Shown piece after piece: positions 32,504-41,565 of a stretch of DNA of 64,000 nucleotides. This DNA comes from Roseococcus thiosulfatophilus (lineage in GTDB: Bacteria; Pseudomonadota; Alphaproteobacteria; Acetobacterales; Acetobacteraceae), in the NCBI RefSeq assembly GCF_017311575.1, contig NZ_JAFFQY010000005.1:1-64000 (forward strand), given 5' to 3'. The translations under genes and the position numbers were made by a program. The notes below the pieces were generated by a model. That model ran no database searches and had not been told where the DNA came from. It saw only the letters and a program-made list of their open reading frames with translations. Each line of letters begins with the position of its first letter. The stretch's first letter is position 1.

Positions 32504-34081
32504 ATGGTGCTGGTGCTCTCGGTTTTGCGCTGTCCCGACCAGGCCGTGCCCGAGCAGCGGCAGGTGCCCGGCGGGGAATACACGCTCGGCCGCGGCGCGG
32601 AATGCGACTGGCCGCTGACCGACCCCGACCGCGTGCTGTCCAAGCGGCATTGCGCGCTGGAATACCTGGCGGGCGGCTGGCAGCTGCGCGACCTCTCGAC
32701 CAACGGCACCTTCGTGAACGGCGCGGCCGAGCCCGTGGGGCGCGACCAGGTGCGGCCGCTGCGTGATGGCGACCGGCTGCGGCTGGGCGCCTATGAGATC
32801 GAGTGCCGGGTGATGCAGGAGGCGGGCTTCGGCGAGGCGCGCTGGGCCAGCGCCAGCGCCCTGCCGGACCCCATGGCGCCGCCGCCCCCCTCCGACATCT
32901 TCGCGGCACCCCTGCCCGGCCTCGGGCCGGCGGGCGGGCCGCCGGCCGGCGGCGCGCCGCTGCTGCCCTCCGACTTCGACCCCTTCGCGCCCGACGCGCC
33001 CGGCCACAGCCTGCCCGACCACAGGCCCGGCACGCAGGACGTGTTCGTCCCGCCCCGCGCGACCCTGCCGGACCTGCTGCCGGAGGATTGGAACACCCCG
33101 CCCGCGCCACCCCGCGCGCCCGACCCGGCCGACCCCTTCGCGCATCTGCCCGACCCCTTCGCCGACGCGCCGCCGCCCGGCGCCCCGCCCGCGCGCCCCC
33201 TGCCGGACCCCCTCGCGCCACCGCGCCCCGCCTTCGGGGCCCCGCTGCCGGGCCTGACGCCCGCGCCCCTGCCGGACCCCTTCGCCGAAGCCCCGCCGCC
33301 CGCCTTCACGGCGCCCCTGCCGGGCCTGACGCCCGCGCGGGACCCCTTCGCGCAGGTGCCACCCGCCGCCCCCGCGCCGCCGTCGGCGGCCGACCCCTTC
33401 GCCGAGCCGCCGGGCTTCGCCGCCGCGCCGCCGCCCATGGCCGCCCCGTCCGGCGCGCCGGCCCCCCCGCCCGCCGCCGTCATGGGCGCCCCCCCCATGA
33501 CCTCGCCTGGGCCGGAGGGGCTGCAGGCCGCGCTGGACATGCTGCTGCGCGGCGCGGGCCTGCCCCCCGCCGCCCCGGGCACCGACCCCGCCGCCGCCAT
33601 CGCCCAGGCGGGGGCCGCGCTGCGCGCGGCGGTGGGCGGGCTGCGCGCCCTGCTGATCGCGCGCGGCGACGTGAAGCGGGAATTCCGCATCGAGCAGACC
33701 ATGCTCCGCGCCGCCGGCAACAACCCGCTGAAATTCGCCGCCACCGACGAGGCGGCGCTCCAGGCCCTGCTGGCCCCGCGCGGCGGTGGGTCCGAGGCGG
33801 TGCGCGAGACGGTGGAGGACCTCACGGCCCACCAGCTCGCCACCATCGCCGCCACCCAGGCGGCCGCCCGTGCCCTGCTTGCGCGCCTCGCCCCCGCGGG
33901 GCTGGAGGCCGAGCAGCCCGCGGGCGGCATCGCGCTGCCCGGCGCGCGCGAGAAGCGCCTGTGGGAAGCGTATCGGCGCCTGCACCAGCAGGTGCACGAC
34001 CAGTTCGAGGATGATTTCGACAGCGCCTTCGGCAAGGCCTTCGCACGCGCCTATGAGCAGGCGACGCGCGGCGGCCGCTGA
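32504..34081 (+). CDS. tagH: T6SS FHA-domain protein TagH (Fha)
   Basis: A 525-residue protein. The N-terminal FHA domain (about 20-105) has the phospho-threonine-binding residues in YTLGRGAECDW, LSKRHCALEY and STNGTFVNG. A long Pro/Ala-rich linker (about 120-340) contains repeated DPFA motifs. The C-terminal TagH domain (about 350-520) includes MLRAAGNNPLKFAATDEAALQALL and HDQFEDDFDSAFGKAFARAYE. In A. tumefaciens Fha binds phosphorylated TssL and promotes secretion. A matching TssL N-terminal motif is encoded here. ATG 32504 is preceded by GGGGAGGG. A TTGACG hexamer at 32450-32455 hints at an internal promoter, but no good -10 lies at the right distance. Confidence 0.92.
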   Translation: MVLVLSVLRCPDQAVPEQRQVPGGEYTLGRGAECDWPLTDPDRVLSKRHCALEYLAGGWQLRDLSTNGTFVNGAAEPVGRDQVRPLRDGDRLRLGAYEIECRVMQEAGFGEARWASASALPDPMAPPPPSDIFAAPLPGLGPAGGPPAGGAPLLPSDFDPFAPDAPGHSLPDHRPGTQDVFVPPRATLPDLLPEDWNTPPAPPRAPDPADPFAHLPDPFADAPPPGAPPARPLPDPLAPPRPAFGAPLPGLTPAPLPDPFAEAPPPAFTAPLPGLTPARDPFAQVPPAAPAPPSAADPFAEPPGFAAAPPPMAAPSGAPAPPPAAVMGAPPMTSPGPEGLQAALDMLLRGAGLPPAAPGTDPAAAIAQAGAALRAAVGGLRALLIARGDVKREFRIEQTMLRAAGNNPLKFAATDEAALQALLAPRGGGSEAVRETVEDLTAHQLATIAATQAAARALLARLAPAGLEAEQPAGGIALPGAREKRLWEAYRRLHQQVHDQFEDDFDSAFGKAFARAYEQATRGGR

Positions 34082-34114
34082 ACGACGTTTTTCCCTGGAG
34101 GTTCGGCAGGCGGC

Positions 34115-35458
34115 ATGGCGTGGAATGACAAGGTCGTCTGGCAGGAGGGCATGTTCCTCCGCGCCCAGCACTTCCAGCAGCAGGACCGCTATTTCGAGGC
34201 GCTGCTCCAGGCGCGCGCCGCGCCGCTGCGCCCGCACCCCTGGGGCATCACGGAACTCGCGCTGGACCGCGACCTGCTGGCCGCCGGCAAGTTCGCCCTG
34301 TCCAACATCGCGGGCATCCTGGAGGATGGCACGCCCTTCGCCATCCCCGGCAGTGCCGACCAGCCCCCGCCGCTCGACCTGCCAGAGGGCACGCGCAACC
34401 AGGTGGTCTATCTCGCTTTGCCGGTGCGCCAGCCGGGCAGCCCCGAGGTCGCGTCCGGCGTGGAGGATGGCGCGGGCCGCGCGCGCTACGGGCTCTCCGC
34501 CTTCGACGCCTATGACACCCATTCGGACGCCACCCTGCCGGCGCAACTCGCGCTCGGCCGCCCGCGCCTGCGCTTCATGCTGGAGAACGAGGAACGCGCG
34601 GGCTTCACCTGCCTCGGCCTCGCGCGCATCGTGGAGGTGCAGGCCGACCGGCGCGTGGTGGTGGATGACCGCTTCATCCCGCCCTGCCTGCGCGCCTCGG
34701 CGGTGCCGCCGCTGGCGAACATCCTCTCCGAACTCGTGGGCATGCTGGGGCAGCGGGCCGAGGCCCTGGCCGCGCGCCTCTCGCAGCCCGGCGCGCGCGG
34801 CGTGGGCGAGGTGGCGGACTTCCTGCTGCTCCAGGCCATCAACCGCAACCTGCCGCTGCTGGCGCACTACGCCGATGCCGGCCTGGTGCATCCGGAGGAG
34901 CTGTTCCGCGTGCTGGTGCAACTCGCCGGCGAACTCGCCACCTTCACCGCGCCCGACAAGCGCGCCAGCGCCTATCCGGCCTATCGGCATGACGACCTGC
35001 AACGCAGCTTCGCGCCCGTGATCGCGGATTTGCGCCGCAGCCTCTCGGCCGTGCTGGAGACGACGGCGGTGGAAATCCCGTTGCAGGAGCGCAGCCACGG
35101 CGTGCGCGTGGGCCCCATCCTGGACCGCAACCTGCTGCGCGGGGGGCAATTCGTGCTGACCGTGATGGCCGACATGCCGGCCGAGAACACGCGGCGCCTC
35201 TTCCCCAACCAGGTGAAGATCGGCGCGGTGGAGCACATCCGCGAACTGGTGCACGTGGCCCTGCCCGGCATCATCGTGCGGCCCTTGCCGGTGGCGCCCC
35301 GGCAGATCCCGTTCCACGCGGGCGCCGTCTATTTCGAGCTGGACCGCGGCTCACCCCATTGGCAGCAGATGCAGACCAGCGGCGGCTTCGCGATCCATGT
35401 CTCGGGGGATTTTCCCAATCTGCGCCTGAGCCTCTGGGCCATCAGGGCGGAGCGGTGA
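34115..35458 (+). CDS. tssK: T6SS baseplate protein TssK
   Basis: A 447-residue TssK. The diagnostic N-terminus is WNDKVVWQEGMFLRAQHFQQQDRY; the central part includes FLLLQAINRNLPLLAHYAD and HPEELFRVLVQLAGELATF. The C-terminal domain, which contacts TssL/TssM, reads KIGAVEHIRELVHVALPGI ... HAGAVYFELDR. TssK links the baseplate to the membrane complex. CTGGAGG precedes the start. It sits between tagH and tssL as in many T6SS loci. Confidence 0.95.
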   Translation: MAWNDKVVWQEGMFLRAQHFQQQDRYFEALLQARAAPLRPHPWGITELALDRDLLAAGKFALSNIAGILEDGTPFAIPGSADQPPPLDLPEGTRNQVVYLALPVRQPGSPEVASGVEDGAGRARYGLSAFDAYDTHSDATLPAQLALGRPRLRFMLENEERAGFTCLGLARIVEVQADRRVVVDDRFIPPCLRASAVPPLANILSELVGMLGQRAEALAARLSQPGARGVGEVADFLLLQAINRNLPLLAHYADAGLVHPEELFRVLVQLAGELATFTAPDKRASAYPAYRHDDLQRSFAPVIADLRRSLSAVLETTAVEIPLQERSHGVRVGPILDRNLLRGGQFVLTVMADMPAENTRRLFPNQVKIGAVEHIRELVHVALPGIIVRPLPVAPRQIPFHAGAVYFELDRGSPHWQQMQTSGGFAIHVSGDFPNLRLSLWAIRAER

Positions 35459-35471
35459 GGAGGCGGCGGCC

Positions 35472-36845
35472 ATGAGCGACAATCCCTTCGGCGAACCGGA
35501 CGACGCGGATCGCACCGTGATCCGTGGCGCGGGTGGCGCCGCGCCCCCGCCCCGCGCCGCCACGCCGCCGCCCATGCCCGCGCCCGCTGCCCCGCGCGCC
35601 CAGCCCTTGGCGGGCGAGGCCGAGGCGCTGCCGCGCGTGGGGCCGGGGCCCTTGGCCGCCGCCGCCTCGCCCTTGCTGGAAATCCTGGCGCGCGTGGCCA
35701 ATGCGGGCCTGGCCGGCGCCCCCAACCCGGAGGAGCTACGCGAACGCGCGCTGCGCGCCTTCCGCCAGTTCGAGGCCGATGCGAAGGCGACCGGCGCCAG
35801 CGCCGAGGAAATCCGCGCCGCGCACTACGTGCTCTGCGCCGCGCTGGACGATGTGGTGCTGGCCACCCCCTGGGGCGCGCAATCCGCCTGGTCGGTGAAG
35901 TCCATGGTGTCGAGCTTCCACCAGGAAACCCGCTCGGGTGAGCGCGTCTTCGACGTGCTGACGGCCATGATGAAGGACCCCGGCCGCTTCAAGGGCACGC
36001 TGGAACTGACCTACCTCGCGCTCTCGCTGGGGCTGCAGGGGAAGTACCGGTTGATGCCGCGCGGGGCGGCGGAACTCGATCGGGTGCGGGAGGGGCTCTA
36101 CCAGCTTCTCGTCCAGATCCGGGGCGAGTGGGAGCGGGAACTCTCGCCGCGCTGGCGGGGCGTGGATGCGCCGCATCGCGGGCCCTCGCGCTCGGTGCCG
36201 GCCTGGGTGGCGGGCGCCTTCGCGCTGGCGGCCCTTGGCGGTGGCTGGTGGTGGCTGGGCGGTGGGCTGGGCGCGGCGGCAGACGGGCTCTATGCGCGCA
36301 TGGCGGCCCTGCCGCCCGGCGCGCCGCCCTCCATTGACCGCACGGCGCCGCCCGTGCCGCCCGCGCCGCCGCCACCCCCTCCGCCCACCGCCACGCCGCG
36401 CCCCGACGTGGTGCCGGTGCTGCGCAGCTTCCTGGCGCCCGAGATCGCGGAGCGCCTGGTCACCGTCGAGGCCGATGCGCAGCGCGTGATGGTGCGGCTG
36501 CGGAACACGGGGATGTTCGCCTCCGCCTCGGCCAGCGTGGAGCCGCGCTACCAGGACATCCTGTGCCGCATCGGCGAGGCGCTGCGCGAGGAACCCGGTC
36601 AGGTGCTGGTGCTGGGCCATTCGGACAATGTCCCCATCCGCACCGTGCGCTTCCCCAACAACCAGGCGCTGAGCGAGGCGCGGGCGCGGGATGCCATGCG
36701 CATCCTCGTCGCCGCCAATGGCGACGCCGCGCGCTTCACCGCCGAGGGCCGCGCGGAATCGGAACCGCTGGCCCCCAACACCACCGCCGAGGGCCGCGAG
36801 CAGAACCGCCGCGTCGAGGTCGTGCTGCAAAGGGAGGCCCGGTGA
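35472..36845 (+). CDS. tssL: T6SS membrane protein TssL with C-terminal OmpA domain (IcmH/DotU family)
   Basis: A 457-residue TssL. The N-terminal cytoplasmic tail contains DDADRTVIRG, with Thr15 placed like the phosphorylated Thr14 of A. tumefaciens TssL. The DotU domain is at about 60-215 (HYVLCAALDDVVLATPWG, SSFHQETRSGERVFD, YRLMPRGAAELDRVREGLY). One membrane helix lies at about 243-262, then a Pro-rich stretch. A C-terminal OmpA peptidoglycan-binding domain (about 310-455) has GHSDNVPIRT, FPNNQALSEARA and EQNRRVEVVL. The fused OmpA domain anchors the complex to the wall and may partly compensate for the missing TssJ. The stop overlaps the tssM start (TGATG). Confidence 0.95.
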   Translation: MSDNPFGEPDDADRTVIRGAGGAAPPPRAATPPPMPAPAAPRAQPLAGEAEALPRVGPGPLAAAASPLLEILARVANAGLAGAPNPEELRERALRAFRQFEADAKATGASAEEIRAAHYVLCAALDDVVLATPWGAQSAWSVKSMVSSFHQETRSGERVFDVLTAMMKDPGRFKGTLELTYLALSLGLQGKYRLMPRGAAELDRVREGLYQLLVQIRGEWERELSPRWRGVDAPHRGPSRSVPAWVAGAFALAALGGGWWWLGGGLGAAADGLYARMAALPPGAPPSIDRTAPPVPPAPPPPPPPTATPRPDVVPVLRSFLAPEIAERLVTVEADAQRVMVRLRNTGMFASASASVEPRYQDILCRIGEALREEPGQVLVLGHSDNVPIRTVRFPNNQALSEARARDAMRILVAANGDAARFTAEGRAESEPLAPNTTAEGREQNRRVEVVLQREAR

Positions 36846-39800
36846 TGCGCGCCTTCGTCACCATCCCCGCCCTGGGGGCGCTCCTGGGCGTGATCCTGCT
36901 GGGCGTCGTCGCCTGGATCTTCCTGCCGCTGCTGGGCGAGGCCTTCGACAGCGTCTTCCTGCGCCTGCCCGTGGTGCTGCTGTTGCTGCTGGCCTGGGCG
37001 GGCTTCTTCTTCTGGCGCGGCCGCCGCGCCGCGGCGCGCGATGCGGGGCTGGTGGAGGCCGCGGCCGCGCCGGACCCGCAGGTGAAGCGCGACGCCGCCG
37101 CCGCCGAGGAAGAGGAAGCCCTGCGCGGCAAGCTGACCGAGGCGCTCGCCAAGCTGAAGGCCGCGACGGGCGGCAAGGGCGGGCATCTCTATGACCTGCC
37201 CTGGTATGTCATCATCGGCCCCCCTGGCTCGGGCAAGACCACGGCGCTGCTGAACAGCGGCCTGGAATTCCCCCTGGCCGAGGGCCGCGTGGCGGGCGTC
37301 GGCGGCACGCGCTTCTGCGACTGGTGGCTCTCCGAGCGCGCGGTGCTGATCGACACCGCCGGCCGCTACACGACGCAGGACAGCGACGCGGCGGCCGACA
37401 AGGGCGGCTGGGAGCGCTTCCTGGATTTGCTCAAGAAGAACCGCCCGCGCCAGCCCTTGAACGGCGTGCTGGTGGCGTTCGGCGTGGACATGCTGGCGAA
37501 GCTGGACGCCACGCAGCGCGAGGCCTATGCGCGCTCCGTCCGCCGCCGCGTGAAGGAGCTGGAGACGCGGCTGGGCCAGCGCCTGCCGGTCTATTTCCTC
37601 GTGACCAAGAGCGATCTGCTGCCCGGCTTCATCGAGTTCTTCGACGACCTCGACAAGACGCAGCGTGAGCAGGTCTGGGGCTTCACCTTCCCGCCGAGCG
37701 CGGCACCCGAGGGGCTGGCCGCGCAGTTCGGCACCGAGTTCGCCGCGCTGCAAGAGCGCCTGATGGCCCGGCTGATCGAGCGTTTGCAGAACGAGCGCGG
37801 CCCGGCGCAGCGTTCGCTCATCGCGGGCTTCCCGGCGCAGTTCGCCTCGCTGGAGGGCGCGTTGTCCGCCTTCGTGCAGGCGGCCTTCGGCGGCTCCAAG
37901 CTCGATCCCGCGCCCTTCCTGCGCGGCGTCTACTTCACCTCGGGCACGCAGGAGGGCACGCCGCTCGATCGGCTGGCGGGGGCGCTGTCGCGCAGCTTTG
38001 GCCTCGATCCCGCGCGGCCCGCGGGCATCATGGGGCAGCGCGGCCGCGCCTATTTCCTCGGCCGGCCGCTGCGCGAGGTGGTGTTCAACGAGGCGCGCCT
38101 GGCCGCCAACGACACAGGCGCCGAGAAGCGCCGGCGCCTGACACAGATCGGCGCCTGGGCGGCCGCGCTGCTGCTGGTGCTGGGTGGCGGCGCCTGGGGC
38201 TGGATGGCGAGCGGCACGGAAGAGGCGCGCAACGCCCGCCTGGCCACGGCCGTGACGGCGGCCGAGCAGGCCGGCGCCGGCGCGCCGCTGGACCGCGTGA
38301 CCAGCCCGGACCTTGCGGGTGTGCTGGGCTATCTGGAAGCCGCCCGCGCCCTGCCGCCCGCCGCCGCCGGGCCCGGGCCGGGGCTGGGCCTCAGCCAGGA
38401 GGAATTGCTGGAGCAGGGGGCGCAGAGCGCCTATCGCCGCGCGCTGGACCGCGTGCTGCTGCCCCGCCTGCTGGCGCGGCTGGAAACCCAGATCCGCGAG
38501 GGCATCCAGCGGCCGGAATTCCTCTACGAAGCGGTGCGCGTCTACCTGATGCTCGGCCGCCAGGGGCCGCTGGACCGCGCCTTGGTGCGGGAGTGGTTCG
38601 CGCTGGACTGGCAGACCACCTTCCCCGGTGCGGTGAACCAGCCGGGGCGCGAGGCGCTGGCGCGGCATCTTGATGCCATGCTGGCCTCGCCGCTCGCGTC
38701 CTATCCGCTGGATGGCGCGCTGGTGGACCAGGCGCGGCGCGTCTTCTCGCGCCTGCCCATGGCGCAGCGCGTCTATGGAAGGCTGCGCCCGCTGGCGGAG
38801 AACGTGCCCGCCTGGACGCCGGCGCCGCATCTCGGCCCCGCGGGGCAGCGCTATTTCGTGCGGCCCTCGGGCCGGCCGCTGACCGAGGGCGTGCCGGGGC
38901 TCTTCACCATCCGCGGCCTCTATACCGCCGTGCTGCCGCGCCTGCCCCAGGCGGTGCTGGAGGCGGCCAGCGAAAGCTGGGTGCTGGGGCCCGAGGCGGC
39001 GACCGGCGGCGCGGGCGATCCGCGCCGGCTGGAGGCGGACATCCTGGCCCTCTACGCGGCCGACTATGTGCGCGCCTGGGAGGCCCTGCTGGGCGACCTG
39101 GTGCTGCCGCCGCTGACCAGCCTGAACGCCTCGGCCGAGGCGCTGAACCTGCTCGGCGCGCCCAATTCGCCGATGAAGGATCTGCTGCGGGCCATCGCGC
39201 GCGAACTCTCGCCCGGCACGGCGCCGGAGGGCGTCGCGGCGGCGCAGGGTGCGGCCGCGCAGGCGGCCCAGGCCGCGGCGCAGGCGGCGGGGGCCGCGGC
39301 CTCACGCCTCGCCGCCGCGGTGGGGGCGGCGGCGGGCGAGGGCGGGGCCACCCTCGTCGCCCGCGTGGTGGAGCCGCATTTCCAGCCGCTGCGCGAGGCC
39401 GCGGGCGCGCCCATCGACGGCGTGCTGGCGATCCTGAACGACCTCTATGTGCAGGTGGCGCGGCTGGCCAATGCGCCGCCGGGGACGGTGCTGCCGCCCT
39501 CGCCCGGCCTCGATCCCGGGCAGCGGCTGCTCTCCGAGGCGCAGCGCCAGCCGGAGCCGCTGCGCTCCTGGCTCACCTCGCTCGCCCAGGCCACGCAGCG
39601 GGCGCGGGCGGGCGGTGCGCAGGCGGCCATCGCGGCGGGCGGGGCGGCGCAGTTGGGCCCCTTCTGCCGCGGGCTGGAACAGCGCTTTCCCTTCCGGCGC
39701 GCGATGAACGCGCCCGACATGCCGGCGGGCGACTTCCTGCGGATGTTCGGCCCCGGTGGGCTGATGGACAGCTTCTTCGCGCAGAACATCCGCCCCTATG

Positions 39801-40321
39801 CGGACGTGACGCAGAACCCCTGGCGGCCCGTGGCGGCGGAGGGGCTGGCGCCGCCCATCTCGGCCGCCGACCTCGCGCAGTTCCAGCGCGCCCAGGCCAT
39901 CCGCGAGGCCTTCTTCCCCGGCGCGGGCTCCACCGGCTTCCGCTTCCAGCTCATCCCGCAGGGGATTTCGGCGGCGGCGACGGGCGCGGTGCTGGAGGCC
40001 TCGGGCGCGCAGCACGCGTTGACGCCGGGCGGCGGCGGGCGGCCCATCGAGCTGGCCTATCCGTCCGAACACCCGGTCACGCTGCGCTTCGACCCGCCTT
40101 CCTCGGCGGGCGATCTCAGCTTCGACGGGCCCTGGGCGACGCTCAGGCTGGTGTTCCTCAGCCGCGTGATCGCGACGCGCGACCCGGACCGCTTCCGCCT
40201 GACCGTCACGCGCGGGGACCGCAGCGCGGAATTCCTGCTGGTGGCGCAGAGCAGCGTGAATCCCTTCGGGCTGCGCGAATTGCTGGAATTCCGCTGCCCG
40301 GCCCTGCCGGCCCCCAACTGA
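36845..40321 (+). CDS. tssM: T6SS membrane protein TssM (IcmF)
   Basis: An 1158-residue TssM. Two N-terminal membrane helices (about 5-50) are followed by a cytoplasmic NTPase-like domain with Walker A GPPGSGKTT (about 125-133) and the LIDTAGRY and VTKSDLLPGF motifs. A third helix (about 437-455) precedes the large periplasmic IcmF region. That region contains the Ala/Gln-rich insert AAQAAQAAAQAAGAAA at about 800-815. ATG 36845 is chosen because it overlaps the tssL stop as TGATG and starts the membrane segment. With TssL it forms the inner-membrane channel; its usual outer partner TssJ is not encoded in the window. Confidence 0.95.
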   Translation: MRAFVTIPALGALLGVILLGVVAWIFLPLLGEAFDSVFLRLPVVLLLLLAWAGFFFWRGRRAAARDAGLVEAAAAPDPQVKRDAAAAEEEEALRGKLTEALAKLKAATGGKGGHLYDLPWYVIIGPPGSGKTTALLNSGLEFPLAEGRVAGVGGTRFCDWWLSERAVLIDTAGRYTTQDSDAAADKGGWERFLDLLKKNRPRQPLNGVLVAFGVDMLAKLDATQREAYARSVRRRVKELETRLGQRLPVYFLVTKSDLLPGFIEFFDDLDKTQREQVWGFTFPPSAAPEGLAAQFGTEFAALQERLMARLIERLQNERGPAQRSLIAGFPAQFASLEGALSAFVQAAFGGSKLDPAPFLRGVYFTSGTQEGTPLDRLAGALSRSFGLDPARPAGIMGQRGRAYFLGRPLREVVFNEARLAANDTGAEKRRRLTQIGAWAAALLLVLGGGAWGWMASGTEEARNARLATAVTAAEQAGAGAPLDRVTSPDLAGVLGYLEAARALPPAAAGPGPGLGLSQEELLEQGAQSAYRRALDRVLLPRLLARLETQIREGIQRPEFLYEAVRVYLMLGRQGPLDRALVREWFALDWQTTFPGAVNQPGREALARHLDAMLASPLASYPLDGALVDQARRVFSRLPMAQRVYGRLRPLAENVPAWTPAPHLGPAGQRYFVRPSGRPLTEGVPGLFTIRGLYTAVLPRLPQAVLEAASESWVLGPEAATGGAGDPRRLEADILALYAADYVRAWEALLGDLVLPPLTSLNASAEALNLLGAPNSPMKDLLRAIARELSPGTAPEGVAAAQGAAAQAAQAAAQAAGAAASRLAAAVGAAAGEGGATLVARVVEPHFQPLREAAGAPIDGVLAILNDLYVQVARLANAPPGTVLPPSPGLDPGQRLLSEAQRQPEPLRSWLTSLAQATQRARAGGAQAAIAAGGAAQLGPFCRGLEQRFPFRRAMNAPDMPAGDFLRMFGPGGLMDSFFAQNIRPYADVTQNPWRPVAAEGLAPPISAADLAQFQRAQAIREAFFPGAGSTGFRFQLIPQGISAAATGAVLEASGAQHALTPGGGGRPIELAYPSEHPVTLRFDPPSSAGDLSFDGPWATLRLVFLSRVIATRDPDRFRLTVTRGDRSAEFLLVAQSSVNPFGLRELLEFRCPALPAPN

Positions 40322-40833
40322 TGGGAACCGGCCTGTTCGGCAAGCTTCCGGCGCATGGCGACTTCGTGCGCCGCGCCCTGCCGCGCGGCTTCACGGACCC
40401 CTGGGATGACTGGCTCTCGCGCGGGATGGAGGCGGCACGCGCGGCGCTGGGCGAGGATTGGGCGGCGGCCTGGGACGCGATGCCGCCCTGGCGCTTTCGG
40501 CTGGCGCCCGGTGCCTGCGGCCCGCAGGCGGTGATGGGCGTGCTGGTGCCCTCGGCCGATCAGGTCGGGCGGCGCTTTCCGCTGACGCTCGCCGCCGTGC
40601 TGCCCGCCGCCGCGCTGCCGGCGCCGCCCGAATGGTATGTCGCGCTGGAGGAGGCCGCGCTGGCGGCCCGCGCCGGCGGGATGGACGCCGACTCGCTGGC
40701 CGCCTGCCTGCCCCCGGCCCCGCCGGACGACCCCGACGCCACGCTGGACGGGCGCAGCCTGTTCTGGAGCGAGGGCCTGGCCCCCCGCCCCATGCCGGCG
40801 AATTTCCTTTCCCTGCTGGCGGTGCCCGCATGA
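40321..40833 (+). CDS. tagF: T6SS-associated protein TagF
   Basis: A 170-residue TagF. The family signature is at the N-terminus (GLFGKLPAHGDFVRRALPRGF ... WDDWLSRGM), with VLVPSADQVGRRFPLTLAAV in the middle. TagF is a negative post-translational regulator of T6SS assembly in Pseudomonas and Agrobacterium, where it works with Fha and PppA. The ATG overlaps the tssM stop (TGATG) and its own stop overlaps pppA (ATGA), so the set is translationally coupled. In some species TagF and PppA are one fused protein; here they are separate. Confidence 0.93.
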   Translation: MGTGLFGKLPAHGDFVRRALPRGFTDPWDDWLSRGMEAARAALGEDWAAAWDAMPPWRFRLAPGACGPQAVMGVLVPSADQVGRRFPLTLAAVLPAAALPAPPEWYVALEEAALAARAGGMDADSLAACLPPAPPDDPDATLDGRSLFWSEGLAPRPMPANFLSLLAVPA

Positions 40834-41525
40834 GCAGCTCCGCCGCCACCCACCCCGGCGCGGTGCGGCCGCGCAATGAGGACCAGGTGGTGGCGCGGCC
40901 CGATCTCGGCCTCTGGGCCGTGGCCGATGGCGCGGGCGGCCATGGCGCGGGCGAGGTGGCGAGCGGCGCCATCGCAGAAGCCCTGGAAGCCATCCCGCCC
41001 GGGCTAACGGCGGCCGAGATGCTGGCCCAGGTGCGGCTGCGCCTGGCCGCCGTGCATGCGGCGCTGCGGGTGCGGGCGCTGGCGCGGGGGCCTGGCGGCA
41101 TCATCGCCTCGACGGTGGTGGTGCTGCTGCTGCGCGGCGGGCATTTCGCGGCCCTCTGGGCCGGGGACAGCCGCCTCTATCTGCTGCGCGAGGGCGTGCT
41201 GCGCCGCGTGACGCGCGACCATTCGGCCGTGCAGGAGATGGTGGATTCCGGCCTGCTGGCTGAGGCGGAGGCCGAACGGCACCCCCATGCCAACGTCATC
41301 ACCCGCGCCGTGGGGCAGGAGGGTGAGGTGGTGCTGGACAAGGTGGCTGAGCGCCTTCTGCCAGGCGACCAGTTCCTGCTGTGCAGCGACGGGCTGTTCA
41401 AGGACCTGCCCGAGGCGGGGCTGGGCGCCATGCTGGCCGCGGGGATGGAGGCGCCGGCCTTCGTCGAGGCCGCGCTGCGCGCCGGTGCCCGCGACAATGT
41501 GAGTGCGGTGGTGGTGCGCGTGTGA
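40830..41525 (+). CDS. pppA: PP2C-type Ser/Thr phosphatase PppA
   Basis: A 231-residue PP2C phosphatase with all the metal-binding motifs: RNEDQVV, VADGAGGHGAGEVAS, WAGDSRLYLLREG, LCSDGLFKDL and GARDNVSAVVV. In T6SS loci PppA reverses phosphorylation by the kinase PpkA. No ppkA is present in this window, so the kinase must be elsewhere or replaced. ATG 40830 overlaps the tagF stop. A perfect 11-bp hairpin follows one base after the stop, so this is the end of the vgrG-to-pppA transcript. Confidence 0.93.
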   Translation: MSSSAATHPGAVRPRNEDQVVARPDLGLWAVADGAGGHGAGEVASGAIAEALEAIPPGLTAAEMLAQVRLRLAAVHAALRVRALARGPGGIIASTVVVLLLRGGHFAALWAGDSRLYLLREGVLRRVTRDHSAVQEMVDSGLLAEAEAERHPHANVITRAVGQEGEVVLDKVAERLLPGDQFLLCSDGLFKDLPEAGLGAMLAAGMEAPAFVEAALRAGARDNVSAVVVRV

Positions 41526-41552
41526 CCGGTGCCGGGAGGTGCCCGGCACCGG
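41526..41552. terminator. Strong bidirectional hairpin between pppA and hcp
   Basis: CCGGTGCCGGG (41526-41536) and CCCGGCACCGG (41542-41552) form a perfect 11-bp GC-rich stem with an AGGTG loop. It begins on the base after the pppA stop and lies 13 bases before the convergent hcp stop. It lacks a T-tract but is the most stable hairpin in the T6SS region. Confidence 0.7.
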
Positions 41553-41565
41553 CCGCGCGCGGTGG

